From Candidatus Thiodiazotropha sp. 'RUGA' (GTDB lineage: Bacteria; Pseudomonadota; Gammaproteobacteria; Chromatiales; Chromatiaceae): a DNA stretch of 64,000 nucleotides. A program made the translations under genes and the position numbers. Below the pieces are notes generated by a model, which worked only from the letters and a program-made list of their open reading frames with translations, was not told the origin of the DNA and ran no database searches. Of the stretch, positions 45,224-54,080 are shown piece after piece. Where the stretch lies: positions 1 through 64,000 of the forward strand of contig JAEPDS010000008.1 in the NCBI GenBank assembly GCA_016842065.1, in the 5' to 3' direction. Position 1 is the first letter of the stretch; each line of letters starts with the position of its first letter.

Positions 45224-45589
45224 TGGTGGAGGCGGGCGGATTCGAACCGCCGTCCGCGAGTCCTCTGCCAAAAGTTCTACATGCTTAGTCCTGCCTATTA
45301 TATTTAACCGATTACCACCCGACGGACAGGGCGTGTAATAGGCGATTCCGGATAGGTTTTAACGTTTCCACCCCGGACGAGCTTCAACGCGATCTTGTGA
45401 GATATGACGCCTGTAAAGCTGGACGCACAAGCACGGCTCCAGTCAGACGGCACCCTACTGGGTATTAAGCAGCGAGTGCGTAGTTGTCGTCGTTGGCAAC
45501 TATAAGTTTGCAGATGGTTTAGCGAGGTACTCTGCACCTCGGCATGCACTTCAGGTTTTGCAACCCCCGTCGAAGCCTACGTCGCCCCC
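45224..45589 (-). ncRNA. ssrA: Transfer-messenger RNA
   Basis: A one-piece tmRNA of about 366 nt. The 5' end GGGGGCGACG pairs with the 3' end CGCCTCC before the encoded CCA (45224-45226). The T-arm reads GGCGGTTCGAATCCGCC. The tag is read from the resume codon GCC (45495-45497, minus) through TAA (45465-45467) and gives ANDDNYALAA. It differs from the E. coli tag (ANDENYALAA) by one acidic swap. It rescues stalled ribosomes together with SmpB, encoded 79 bases upstream on the same strand. Confidence 0.96.
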
Positions 45590-45608
45590 ATACGGTAGTG
45601 AGTCAGAC

Positions 45609-45638
45609 ATTATATGCCATGGTTTGGTTCCAGGTCAC
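45609..45638 (-). promoter_or_regulatory. Promoter of ssrA
   Basis: On the minus strand, -10 TATAAT (45609-45614) and -35-like GTGACC (45633-45638) are 18 bases apart. The -10 ends 19 bases before the mature tmRNA 5' end, which fits a short processed leader. Confidence 0.55.
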
Positions 45639-45668
45639 GGAAAACCTGTGGTTGTGATCGGTTTCGGG

Positions 45669-46148
45669 CTAGCCGTGTTTGAATAGCCGCTCTTTTTCCC
45701 GTTTCCAGTCCCGATCCTTGTCGCTTGCCCGCTTGTCATGGAGTTTTTTGCCTTTGGCGACGCCGATCTCCAGTTTCGCCATGCCTTTCTTCCAATACAG
45801 CGCCGTGGGCACCAGGGTATAGCCCTTGCGCTCGACCAGGCCGATCAGTTTATTCAGCTCGCTGCGATGCAGCAGCAGCTTGCGGGTGCGTATGGGATCC
45901 GTGTGGATGTGGGTGGAGGCGGTGCTGAGGGGCACGATATGGGCGCCGAACAGGAACGCCTCGCCATCCTTGATGGTGACGTAACTCTCTTTGATCTGAA
46001 CCCGTCCTTCACGCAGGCTCTTCACTTCCCAGCCCTGCAGGGAGATGCCGGCTTCGTAACGTTCTTCGATGAAATAGTCGTGCCCCGCCTTTTTGTTGAG
46101 CGCGATGGTAGGGCGCCCCTGGGCTTTTTTCTTTGCTTTGCTTGCCAT
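45669..46148 (-). CDS. smpB: SsrA-binding protein
   Basis: A 159-residue RNA-binding protein that delivers tmRNA to stalled ribosomes. It has [60 protein letters not shown] and the basic C-terminal tail ([20 protein letters not shown]). The basic N-terminus [10 protein letters not shown] is a normal variant. It is followed on the same strand by ssrA. Confidence 0.97.
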   Translation of the reverse strand: MASKAKKKAQGRPTIALNKKAGHDYFIEERYEAGISLQGWEVKSLREGRVQIKESYVTIKDGEAFLFGAHIVPLSTASTHIHTDPIRTRKLLLHRSELNKLIGLVERKGYTLVPTALYWKKGMAKLEIGVAKGKKLHDKRASDKDRDWKREKERLFKHG

Positions 46149-46353
46149 CGGCCTATTCTAATGCCGGAAAAGGCAACTCACCAGTAGCGGCTTGAGAAAT
46201 GGTGCCATTTTCTGGAGAATCAACAACCTTTAGGTGAATGAAAATACGGCGATCAATTGGCTTAGGCTCTGCCTGCAGGGTAAATATGGCCCAATGGCCA
46301 ACACAGTTAGCTGAATCGTATCGATGTTGAGCGCTGAATAAGGATAAAAAATA

Positions 46354-47754
46354 ATGGCTGAAAGACAATCCATACATGGCCAGTGGTCGTCGCGGCTGGT
46401 GTTCATCCTGGCAGCAACCGGGTCCGCGGTCGGTTTGGGTAACGTCTGGAAGTTTCCCTACATCACCGGCGAGAACGGTGGTGGCGCCTTCGTTATCATC
46501 TACCTCGTCTGTATCGCGCTGGTTGGTGTGCCGATCATGATGGCGGAGATCATGCTTGGCCGGCGCGGCAGGCAGAGCCCGATCAACACCATGGCTGCAC
46601 TGAGTCGGGAGGAGGGGGCCAACAAGGCCTGGTCGCTGATTGGCTGGAGTGGTGTGTTGGCCGGTTTCTTCATCCTCTCCTATTACAGTGTGATCGCCGG
46701 TTGGGCCCTGGCCTACGTGGCTCGTGCCGGAGCCGGTCTGTTCAGCGGGCTCGATGCGGCCGGCGTGGAGAGCATGTTCAATGGCTTGGTGGGCAGCCCT
46801 GAGCGCCTGCTGGCCTGGCATACCCTGTTCATGCTGATGAGCATGTTCGTGGTTGCCAAAGGGGTGAAGTCCGGATTGGAAAAAGCGGTGACCTATCTGA
46901 TGCCGGCGCTGTTCGTACTGCTGCTGCTGTTGGTTGGCTATGCCATGAACACGGGCTTTTTCGTGCAGGGGCTTGAGTTTCTCTTTTCACCCGATTTCAG
47001 TAAGTTGATCTACACCTGTCAGGTGGTCGACGGGGTGGAGCAGTGTGATATCAGTGGCGGGCCGTTACTGGTTGCCATGGGGCATGCCTTTTTCACCCTC
47101 AGTCTGGGGATGGGTGCGATCATGGTCTATGGCTCCTATATGCCGAAAAAGTCTTCGATCGCCGGATCTGCGGTGTTGATTGCGCTGCTCGATACACTGG
47201 TTGCGCTGCTGGCGGGTATGGCGATCTTCCCGATTGTCTTTGCCAACGGGCTTGAGCCTGGTGCCGGCCCCGGATTGATTTTCCAAACCCTGCCGATTGC
47301 CTTTGGCGCGATGCCGGGTGGACATCTGTTCGGTACCATGTTCTTTGTGCTGCTGGTGTTTGCGGCCTGGAGCTCCGCCATCTCGCTGATTGAACCGGCC
47401 GTGGCCTGGTTGGTTGAAAACCGGGAGATGACCCGGGTGCGGGCATCGATCTGGATCGGACTGACGACCTGGGTGATTGGTCTGGGTACGGTCTTTTCAT
47501 TCAATATCTGGTCCGATGTCAAACTGTTCGACAAGACCTTTTTCGATCTGCTCGACTACCTGACGGCGAATATCATGTTGCCGCTCGGTGGCTTGCTGAT
47601 CGCGGTGTTCAGTGGCTGGTTCATGAAAAAGGCCTCGAGTCAGGATGAGTTCGCCATGAACGGCTCTGCATACAGCCTTTGGTGGACCCTGATTCGCTAT
47701 GTTTCACCACTCGCTGTGGTGGTGGTTTTCTTACACGCAATTGGAATATTTTAA
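46354..47754 (+). CDS. Sodium-dependent transporter, neurotransmitter:sodium symporter (SNF) family
   Basis: A 466-residue inner-membrane symporter with about 12 helices. The NSS signature is present in WSSRLVFILAATGSAVGLGN and VWKFPYITGENGGGAFVIIY, with the unwound TM1 Na+/substrate site in GSAVGLGNVWKFP. The protein resembles LeuT/TnaT-type bacterial members, so the substrate is probably an amino acid, carried with Na+. An AAGGA site lies about 9 bases before the ATG. ratA follows by 2 bases, which breaks the usual smpB-ratA adjacency. Confidence 0.94.
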   Translation: MAERQSIHGQWSSRLVFILAATGSAVGLGNVWKFPYITGENGGGAFVIIYLVCIALVGVPIMMAEIMLGRRGRQSPINTMAALSREEGANKAWSLIGWSGVLAGFFILSYYSVIAGWALAYVARAGAGLFSGLDAAGVESMFNGLVGSPERLLAWHTLFMLMSMFVVAKGVKSGLEKAVTYLMPALFVLLLLLVGYAMNTGFFVQGLEFLFSPDFSKLIYTCQVVDGVEQCDISGGPLLVAMGHAFFTLSLGMGAIMVYGSYMPKKSSIAGSAVLIALLDTLVALLAGMAIFPIVFANGLEPGAGPGLIFQTLPIAFGAMPGGHLFGTMFFVLLVFAAWSSAISLIEPAVAWLVENREMTRVRASIWIGLTTWVIGLGTVFSFNIWSDVKLFDKTFFDLLDYLTANIMLPLGGLLIAVFSGWFMKKASSQDEFAMNGSAYSLWWTLIRYVSPLAVVVVFLHAIGIF

Positions 47755-47756
47755 CT

Positions 47757-48200
47757 GTGCCGGTTGTCAAAAAGAGCGCGCTGGTAGCCCATTCAGCACA
47801 TGAGATGTTTCAATTGGTTTGTGCCTTTGAGGACTACCCCGAGTTTCTGCCCTGGTGCAGCGACAGTCGCCTGATCTCCCGTACGCCTGAGGAGCTCTGC
47901 GGTGAACTGGAAGTATCACGGGTTGGCATCAGGCAGCGGTTCTCCACCTGTAACAAGCTGGTAACAGACGAGCGAATGGATATCCAACTGCGGGAAGGAC
48001 CCTTTCAGAAGTTGCAGGGCAGCTGGCATTTCATCCCTTTGAAGGAGGATGCCTGTAAAGTTGAACTGGTGCTTGAGTTTGAGTTTGCCGGTCGATTGAT
48101 CGATGCGGCGTTCGGGCGGGTGTTCAGTCAGATCGCAAACACCTTGGTCGATGCATTTTGTAAACGGGCGGATGAAGTATACAGGAAGGCCAGCGGATGA
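47757..48200 (+). CDS. ratA: Ribosome-association toxin RatA family protein (START-like)
   Basis: A 147-residue START/polyketide-cyclase fold protein. It has KKSALVAHSAHEMFQLVCAF, DYPEFLPWCSDSRLI, and GRVFSQIANTLVDAFCKRAD at the end. Family members bind the 50S subunit or ubiquinone-like lipids (RatA/Coq10). The start is GTG at 47757, two bases after the transporter stop. A longer frame inside that gene is not used. rnfH overlaps its stop by 4 bases. Confidence 0.92.
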   Translation: MPVVKKSALVAHSAHEMFQLVCAFEDYPEFLPWCSDSRLISRTPEELCGELEVSRVGIRQRFSTCNKLVTDERMDIQLREGPFQKLQGSWHFIPLKEDACKVELVLEFEFAGRLIDAAFGRVFSQIANTLVDAFCKRADEVYRKASG

Positions 48201-48487
48201 AATTTGAAGTCGCTTATGGGAAGTTGGATGAGCAGGTGCTGTTGGTCGTGGAGTCCAGTGAACCGCTCACGGTAGAGCAGGCAATCGAGAAGTCGGACAT
48301 TCTGCAGCGTTTTCCGGAGATCGATCTGAAGGTCAATAAAACCGGCATTTTTGGCAAAGCGGCCAAATTGGATGCCATGCTCAGCGAAGGCGACCGGGTG
48401 GAGATCTACCGGCCGCTGATTGCCGACCCCAAAGAGGCCAGAAAAAAGCGCGCCGCAGAAGGCAAGCCGATGAAAAAGGGCGCTTGA
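48197..48487 (+). CDS. rnfH: RnfH family Ubiquitin-like protein
   Basis: A 96-residue UPF0125/RnfH protein with a beta-grasp fold: KFEVAYGKLDEQVLLVVE, GIFGKAAKLDAMLSEGDRVE and IYRPLIADPKEARKKRA. The function is unproven; the conserved partner is ratA, which it overlaps by 4 bases here. Confidence 0.93.
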   Translation: MKFEVAYGKLDEQVLLVVESSEPLTVEQAIEKSDILQRFPEIDLKVNKTGIFGKAAKLDAMLSEGDRVEIYRPLIADPKEARKKRAAEGKPMKKGA

Positions 48488-48497
48488 TCGCCTGCTG

Positions 48498-48947
48498 TTA
48501 CTCCGGCTCTCCCAGGCCCAATGAGTACCAGAGCCTCTCCAGAATCCCGAAATCCCCATCGTAATCGGGTACGCTGGCGACCAGCTCACGCTTCTCCTGT
48601 TTGGTTTCCACATTCTCAGCCGCTTTGATGTCACCCTGGTAGCGGCTCAGCAACTCATTCTCAAAAAAGACACTAAATCTTTTGATTTCAACAGCTTCGT
48701 TGCGACGTTTGATCGATAGAAGATAGTCCCAGCGGGTGCCGTGAAAGACATCGATCAACATCGGGGAGCCCAACGCAAAACGCACCTGTCGCTGGGTCAT
48801 ACCGGGTTGCAGCAGGGCAACCATTTCCGGCGTGATGATATTTCCTTGCTCAATGTCAGGGGAGTGGACCAATGAGAGATTCTCCCATGAGGAACAGGCA
48901 TTGAGAAGGGGAATGATTAGCAAAATGAGGATGAGTTTCTTTTTCAT
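48498..48947 (-). CDS. bamE: Outer membrane protein assembly factor BamE
   Basis: A 149-residue lipoprotein of the Bam complex that inserts outer-membrane beta-barrels. It has a signal with lipobox LLNAC (C18), then the SmpA/OmlA core: GNIITPEMVALLQPGMTQRQ, VRFALGSPMLIDVFHGTRWD and FFENELLSRYQGD. The C-terminal tail of about 45 residues is variable. It is divergent from fur, as in many relatives. Confidence 0.94.
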   Translation of the reverse strand: MKKKLILILLIIPLLNACSSWENLSLVHSPDIEQGNIITPEMVALLQPGMTQRQVRFALGSPMLIDVFHGTRWDYLLSIKRRNEAVEIKRFSVFFENELLSRYQGDIKAAENVETKQEKRELVASVPDYDGDFGILERLWYSLGLGEPE

Positions 48948-49023
48948 TACGAGTACAATTCATTAACTACCACCATGATAACCCATTCCAAATCCAAGAA
49001 ACACTCGTTGGAGATCTGTCTGG

Positions 49024-49443
49024 ATGGATAACCAGGATATTCGAAAAGCCGGGCTCAAAGTTACCCTGCCCAGGGTGAAGATACTGGAGTTACTGGAGAA
49101 TAGTGCCCAGCGTCATGTCAGCGCTGAAGATGTCTACAAGATGCTGCTGGAAAAGGGTGAAGAGATCGGCCTGGCAACCGTCTATCGCGTGCTGACCCAG
49201 TTTGAGTCTGCAGGCCTGGTGACGCGGCACAATTTCGAGGGTGGACATGCGGTATTCGAACTTGAGCGTGGCAACCATCATGACCATCTTGTCTGCGTGG
49301 TCTGTGGCAAGGTGGAGGAATTTGTCGACAGCACCATCGAAAACCGGCAAAAGGAGATCGCCAAGGATCATGGTTTCGAAATCGTCGATCACTCACTGAT
49401 CATCTATGGTCACTGTGGCAACCCCAAGTGCAATGTGAATTGA
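49024..49443 (+). CDS. fur: Ferric uptake regulator
   Basis: A 139-residue iron-responsive repressor. The winged helix is in GLKVTLPRVKILELLE and GLATVYRVLTQFESAGLVTR. Metal sites are GNHHDHLVCVVCGKVEEF and the C-terminal YGHCGNPKC (two CxxC-type pairs for structural zinc). It is divergent from bamE and convergent with recN. A perfect 14-base palindrome overlaps its stop codon. Confidence 0.96.
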   Translation: MDNQDIRKAGLKVTLPRVKILELLENSAQRHVSAEDVYKMLLEKGEEIGLATVYRVLTQFESAGLVTRHNFEGGHAVFELERGNHHDHLVCVVCGKVEEFVDSTIENRQKEIAKDHGFEIVDHSLIIYGHCGNPKCNVN

Positions 49444-49455
49444 CACGATCGTGTC
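49442..49455. repeat. Perfect 14-base palindrome
   Basis: GACACGATCGTGTC overlaps the fur stop between fur and recN. It could be a protein-binding site or a bidirectional terminator arm; no T-run is present. Confidence 0.3.
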
Positions 49456-49479
49456 GACACCAGACTCGCCCGAACAGCC

Positions 49480-51153
49480 CTAAGCCTCTGCCGCCAATGT
49501 CACCATCTCCTGAGCGTGGGCAAGCGTCTGTTCGGTGATTTTGATGCCGCCTAGCATACGGGCAATCTCCTGAATCCGCTGATCATCATCCAGCCTGGCG
49601 ATATCGGTGCTGGTGCTCTTCTGTTGGGTGGTCTTCTGGACTTGGAAATGGTGCATGGCCTGGGCCGCAACCTGGGGCAGGTGGGTAACGCACAGAATCT
49701 GCCGGTTTGCAGAGAGCTTGCGCAGCATCTGACCGACAATTTCGGCAACACCACCGCCAATCCCCACATCAACCTCATCAAAAATCAGGGTCGGTGTGGT
49801 GCCGCACTCGATGGTTGCCACCTGGATGGCGAGACTGATACGGGAGAGTTCACCACCCGAGGCCACCTTGCTGAGCAGGTCCAAAGGCAGACCCGGATTG
49901 GCTGAGACCTGGAAGTTCACCTGTTCCAGACCGTTTGCCCCGGCCTCATCGGTCTCCAGCGGGGTCAGTAGAACATTGAACTGACCACCAGGCATGCCCA
50001 GGCTCTGCATCGCTTCGGTAATCACCCGGCTCAACCGTTTGGCCGAGCTGCGGCGCTTCTTGGAGAGTTGCTCGCCCAGCTTCAGATAGGCGGCGTGTCC
50101 GGCCTCAACCTGGCTGCTGAGTTCCGAGAGGGTTTCATCGGCCCCTTCGAGGGTGCTTATTTCCGCTTGGATCTGTTGCAGTTTTTCGGGCAGCTGCTGA
50201 GGTTTCACCCGATATTTTCTGGAGGCGTCATGCAGCAGGCCGAGACGCTCCTCCAGTTGCTCCAGACCACTGGGATCGAGCGCAATATCATTCAGGTAGT
50301 TACGCAGAAAGGCCAGCGCTTCATCGACCTGGATCAGTGCACTGTCGATCATCTCTCTGGGGTCTTTCAGGCTGCTGTCCAGCTGTTCGATTTCGCTGAC
50401 CAGCTCAAGTGAACGGGAGAGCTGGCTGCGCAGGGAGTGCTGCTCTCCATCCAGTCCGGAGAGAATCTGGTTACAGCTGGTTCTGATCTGCTCCAGGTGG
50501 CTGAGTCGGGAGTGCTCTTTCTCGATTGAAATGAGCTCTTCTGCGGAAACATCCAGTGCGGCCAGCTCCTCTGCCTGATAACGCAGCAGGTCCATTCGTG
50601 ATGCCCGCTCTTCAGTTTCGGCTGTCAGAAGTTGCAGGCGCTTCAGATCCTTCTGGTAGCTTTTGTAGTGCTGAGCAAGCTGATGGCTGAGCTCTGTATG
50701 GCCGGCATAGGCATCCAGCAGTCGCCGCTGGTGATTGGCCTTGAGCAGGGACTGGTGTGCGTGTTGGCCGTGAATTTCAACCAGCAGATCCCCCAGATCC
50801 TGCAGTTGCTGCATGGGCACGCTGCGACCATTGATGTAGCAGCGGGAGCGACCCTCCCGGTTGAGACTGCGGCGCAGGATGCACTCATCCCCCTCATCCA
50901 GATCCTGTTGGCGCAGCCACTGGCCCGCCTCTGGGGTATTGGTGATATCGAACTGTGCGGTAACCTCTGCCCGGTCGGCACCTGAGCGAATCAGACCGTT
51001 GTCCGCCTTTTCTCCCAGTGCCAGTCCAAGCGCGTCGATGAGAATCGACTTACCCGCGCCGGTTTCACCGGTCAAAGCCGTCAGACCCCCGAGCAGTTCC
51101 AGTGCCATACCGGAGACGACGGCAAGATTATGGATCTGCAGCTGGACTAGCAT
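49480..51153 (-). CDS. recN: DNA repair protein RecN
   Basis: A 557-residue SMC-like ATPase used in double-strand break repair. The N-terminal half has Walker A GETGAGKSILIDALGLAL (about residues 30-47). A long coiled coil (about 150-380) surrounds a hinge, and the C-terminal half has the ABC signature in KVASGGELSRISLAI and Walker B LIFDEVDVGIGGG. It overlaps the 3' end of nadK by 7 bases (ATGCTAG), so the two are coupled. Confidence 0.96.
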   Translation of the reverse strand: MLVQLQIHNLAVVSGMALELLGGLTALTGETGAGKSILIDALGLALGEKADNGLIRSGADRAEVTAQFDITNTPEAGQWLRQQDLDEGDECILRRSLNREGRSRCYINGRSVPMQQLQDLGDLLVEIHGQHAHQSLLKANHQRRLLDAYAGHTELSHQLAQHYKSYQKDLKRLQLLTAETEERASRMDLLRYQAEELAALDVSAEELISIEKEHSRLSHLEQIRTSCNQILSGLDGEQHSLRSQLSRSLELVSEIEQLDSSLKDPREMIDSALIQVDEALAFLRNYLNDIALDPSGLEQLEERLGLLHDASRKYRVKPQQLPEKLQQIQAEISTLEGADETLSELSSQVEAGHAAYLKLGEQLSKKRRSSAKRLSRVITEAMQSLGMPGGQFNVLLTPLETDEAGANGLEQVNFQVSANPGLPLDLLSKVASGGELSRISLAIQVATIECGTTPTLIFDEVDVGIGGGVAEIVGQMLRKLSANRQILCVTHLPQVAAQAMHHFQVQKTTQQKSTSTDIARLDDDQRIQEIARMLGGIKITEQTLAHAQEMVTLAAEA

Positions 51154-52040
51154 CGGTTCTTTTTGGGGTTTTCCGCCCAGCCGAGCTTGGCTCTGAGGAT
51201 GCTGTAGTAGTCGTATCCGGTGGGGTGAATCAGCCGCACCTGATGTTCCGCCTTACGGATCCGGATCACCTCGCCCGGCATGGCGGGAATGGTGGCCTGT
51301 CCATCACAGGTGATCTGAACATCCTCTGTGTGATCGGGGTGGAGGCGGATTTCAATCAAACTGTCGCCATCCACAACAATCGGCCGATTACTCAGGGTGT
51401 GGGGACAGATCGGCACCAGCACGATGGCATTCAATGAAGGGTGCAGCAACGGGCCACCGCCGGAGAGTGCGTAGGCGGTCGAGCCGGTGGGCGTTGAGAC
51501 GATCAAGCCGTCGGAGCGTTGGTCGTTGACCAGCTGTTCGTCCACATAGGTTTCGAACTCGATCATCCGGGCGATATTCCACTTGTGCAGCACCACATCG
51601 TTGAACGCCAGGATGTTCTGGTTCTCTGTCGATTCATCCCCCATGCTGACCTCGAGCAGAAAACGGGCCTCCTGCTCATATTTTCCGTTGAGGATCTCGG
51701 TCAGCTGCTGGGTCAGCTCTTCCGGTGAGATGTCCACCAGAAAACCCAATCGTCCGAGGTTTACGCCCAATAAAGGTATATTCTGCTGGGAGAGTACCCG
51801 CGCCGCATGCAACAGGGTGCCATCGCCGCCGACCACGATCACCAGATCACTGTGTTTCGGCAGGTCGATCTCCGGGACGCTGGAGACCGGCTTGTTGTTG
51901 AGCATCCGGCAGGTCTCTTCCTCGATGACCACCTCATGTTTGTGTTCGATCAGGTAGTCGTAGAGTCGCAGCAGTGTCTGTCTGACTACCGGGTCACCAT
52001 GTTTTCCAATCAGTCCGATTTGCTGAAACCGCTTGTGCAT
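51147..52040 (-). CDS. nadK: NAD kinase
   Basis: A 297-residue enzyme that phosphorylates NAD to NADP. It has the GGDG motif in VVVGGDGTLLHAARVL, LGVNLGRLGFLVDISPEELT, the catalytic region RSDGLIVSTPTGSTAYALSG, and NRPIVVDGDS. It is divergent from hrcA across 200 bases and leads the nadK-recN operon. Confidence 0.96.
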   Translation of the reverse strand: MHKRFQQIGLIGKHGDPVVRQTLLRLYDYLIEHKHEVVIEEETCRMLNNKPVSSVPEIDLPKHSDLVIVVGGDGTLLHAARVLSQQNIPLLGVNLGRLGFLVDISPEELTQQLTEILNGKYEQEARFLLEVSMGDESTENQNILAFNDVVLHKWNIARMIEFETYVDEQLVNDQRSDGLIVSTPTGSTAYALSGGGPLLHPSLNAIVLVPICPHTLSNRPIVVDGDSLIEIRLHPDHTEDVQITCDGQATIPAMPGEVIRIRKAEHQVRLIHPTGYDYYSILRAKLGWAENPKKNRC

Positions 52041-52195
52041 ACCTGGTGCTTGGCTCGTGGCTAGGGTCTAAGATCAAATGCTTGAAAAAGCGCCATTCCT
52101 CAACGTTAGCATGCTGCCATGGGCAATCCAAGTGGGGAGTGGCCGGGAAGCGGAATGCTTGACTAGGTGAACCTGAGTTGCTAGCTTTTCATACA

Positions 52196-52222
52196 TTGGC
52201 ACTCGACTGGAATGAGTGCTAA
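52196..52222. promoter_or_regulatory. CIRCE operator for HrcA
   Basis: TTGGCACTC-N9-GAGTGCTAA differs from the CIRCE consensus TTAGCACTC-N9-GAGTGCTAA at one base and has the exact 9-base spacer. It lies 20 bases before the hrcA start, so HrcA probably represses its own gene. Confidence 0.9.
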
Positions 52223-52242
52223 TCATCATCCCGGAGACTCCC

Positions 52243-53301
52243 TTGTCAGAGAACAAATCGGTCAATGAAACCGTGGTCAGTGAGCGCGCGCAGCATTTCC
52301 TGAAAGCGCTGATTGAACGCTATATCAAAGAAGGACAGCCTGTGGGTTCGCGGACCCTGGCGAAAGACACCGGTCTGGATCTGAGTCCCGCCACGGTGCG
52401 TAATGTGCTGGCCGATCTGGAGGATCTGGGACTGGTCTCTTCACCGCATACCTCGGCCGGTCGGGTACCCACCATCACCGGCTACCGCATGTTCATCGAC
52501 TCCCTGTTGACCGTGCAGGATCTGAAAAAAGCGGAAGTGGAGAAGATCCGCTCTGAGCTGATCATGGGGGGCGAGGAGAACAAAGTGCTGCTCGCATCGG
52601 CCTCCCGTCTGCTCTCCGGCGTGACCCACATGGCGGGTGTGGTGACCCTGCCGAGGCGGGAGAAGACCACCTTCCGCCAGATCGAGTTTCTGCCCCTCTC
52701 CGAGCATCGGGTTCTGGGTATTCTGGTGACTGATTCGGGCGAGGTGCACAACCGGATTCTGCACACCCATAGGGATTTCGAGCGGGTTGAGCTGGAACAG
52801 GCGGCCAATTTCCTCACCAACTCCTTTGCCGGGCGCGATATGGATCTGGTGCGCAAACGTCTGTTGCAGGAGCTGAACGATGCCCGGGACCATTTCGATC
52901 AGATGATGACCCAGGCCCTCAGTATGGCGGGCGAGGTGGTCAATGCGAGTGAGTCGGAAGAGGACTGCATGATCGCCGGACAGACCAATCTAATGGAATT
53001 TGCTGAACTTTCCGGGCTGGATCAACTGCGCAAGCTGTTCGATGCCTTTACTGAGAAACGCGAGATTCTGCATCTGCTGGATCAGTTCCAGAACGCCGAC
53101 GGGGTACAGATCTTCATTGGCGAGGAGTCCGGCTATCAACTGCTCAACGGCTGCTCTGTGGTCACCGCTCCCTACCAGGTGAATGAAGAGATGGTCGGTG
53201 TGCTGGGGGTGATCGGACCGACCCGTATGAACTATGAGCGGGTCATACCGGTGGTCGATATCACCGCAAAAATTCTCAGTGCAGCCTTGAAAAAAAATTA
53301 A
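52243..53301 (+). CDS. hrcA: Heat-inducible transcription repressor HrcA
   Basis: A 352-residue repressor that binds CIRCE. The N-terminal winged helix has RYIKEGQPVGSRTLAKDTGL and SPATVRNVLADLEDLGLVSS; GVIGPTRMNYERVIPVV is the conserved end. I start at TTG 52243 because GGAG lies 6 bases before it. A GTG at 52216 would begin inside the CIRCE operator. It heads hrcA-grpE-dnaK-dnaJ, the order seen in many bacteria that use HrcA. Confidence 0.95.
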   Translation: MSENKSVNETVVSERAQHFLKALIERYIKEGQPVGSRTLAKDTGLDLSPATVRNVLADLEDLGLVSSPHTSAGRVPTITGYRMFIDSLLTVQDLKKAEVEKIRSELIMGGEENKVLLASASRLLSGVTHMAGVVTLPRREKTTFRQIEFLPLSEHRVLGILVTDSGEVHNRILHTHRDFERVELEQAANFLTNSFAGRDMDLVRKRLLQELNDARDHFDQMMTQALSMAGEVVNASESEEDCMIAGQTNLMEFAELSGLDQLRKLFDAFTEKREILHLLDQFQNADGVQIFIGEESGYQLLNGCSVVTAPYQVNEEMVGVLGVIGPTRMNYERVIPVVDITAKILSAALKKN

Positions 53302-53324
53302 TCGTCCCAATCTGACAAAGGATT

Positions 53325-53342
53325 GCCCCGAAAAACCGGGGT
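53325..53342 (+). terminator. Hairpin between hrcA and grpE
   Basis: GCCCCG (53325-53330) and CGGGGT (53337-53342), a 6-bp stem with one G-U pair and a 6-base loop, followed by TCTCTATTT. It is a possible weak terminator or attenuator inside the heat-shock operon. Confidence 0.35.
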
Positions 53343-53381
53343 TCTCTATTTGTCGTTCATATTTAATTGAGGTCAAACCAA

Positions 53382-53999
53382 GTGATAGATAAGGATCAAC
53401 CACAAGATTCGGCAGAGAATGTGGAAGAACCCCAGGCTCAGGTGGAAGAGCCTGTTGCCGAGAGTGAGGTGATTGAGGAGGCGGCTGGATCCGATCAGGA
53501 TCATCAGGAGCTGACCAAGTTGCTCGAAGATGCCCGCTCAAAGGCGGATGAGCACTGGGATCAGGTGATGAGGATGCGGGCTGAAATGGACAATCTGCGC
53601 AAGCGCAGCCAGCGGGACCTGGAGAATGCCCATAAATTTGCCTTGGATAAGATCTCACAAGACATGCTGCAGGTGTGGGATAGCCTGGAGCTGGGCTATC
53701 AGGCCTCCCTGGACGACAGTGCGGATATCGACAAAATCCGTGAAGGAACCGAGCTGACCCTGAAACTGCTGGTGGATGTGATGAATCGCCACGGCATCGA
53801 ACAGGTGGATCCTGAGGGTGAGGCCTTCAATCCTGAGTTCCATCAGGCGATGTCGATGCAGGAGCGTGATGATGTGGAACCCAACACTGTTGTGGCGGTT
53901 GTACAAAAGGGCTATCTGCTCAATGGACGGTTGCTGAGACCGGCCATGGTGATGGTCTCCAAGGCCTCATCAGGCGCATCGATCGACGAGCAGGCTTGA
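53382..53999 (+). CDS. grpE: Nucleotide exchange factor GrpE
   Basis: A 205-residue cochaperone that releases ADP from DnaK. An acidic N-terminus precedes the long dimer helix (about residues 45-100, RMRAEMDNLRKRSQRDLENA) and the beta domain (NPEFHQAMSMQERDDVEPNT, GYLLNGRLLRPAMVMVSK). GTG at 53382 is preferred because GAGG lies 9 bases before it. An upstream TTG would add five residues. The sigma-32-like promoter of dnaK overlaps its stop. Confidence 0.95.
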   Translation: MIDKDQPQDSAENVEEPQAQVEEPVAESEVIEEAAGSDQDHQELTKLLEDARSKADEHWDQVMRMRAEMDNLRKRSQRDLENAHKFALDKISQDMLQVWDSLELGYQASLDDSADIDKIREGTELTLKLLVDVMNRHGIEQVDPEGEAFNPEFHQAMSMQERDDVEPNTVVAVVQKGYLLNGRLLRPAMVMVSKASSGASIDEQA

Positions 54000-54022
54000 A
54001 ACCCACACAGATGACCCCACAT
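53995..54022 (+). promoter_or_regulatory. Sigma-32 (heat-shock) promoter of dnaK
   Basis: The -35 CTTGAAA (from 53995) and -10 CCCCACAT (54015-54022), 14 bases apart counting from CTTGAA, match the sigma-32 consensus (CTTGAAA / CCCCATnT). It starts inside the grpE stop codon region and would give dnaK its own heat-shock transcript. Confidence 0.75.
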
Positions 54023-54080
54023 TAGGGACAGTCATCAAGAAATATCACTTATTTATAAAGATTTCGGAGAGTTAAACATC

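Noticed and set aside
45304..45549. 81-codon minus-strand frame
   Set aside because: It lies wholly inside the tmRNA gene.
46153..46821. 222-codon minus-strand frame over the symporter gene
   Set aside because: It is antisense to a clear NSS transporter, and its composition (His, Gln, Thr rich) is typical of a shadow frame.
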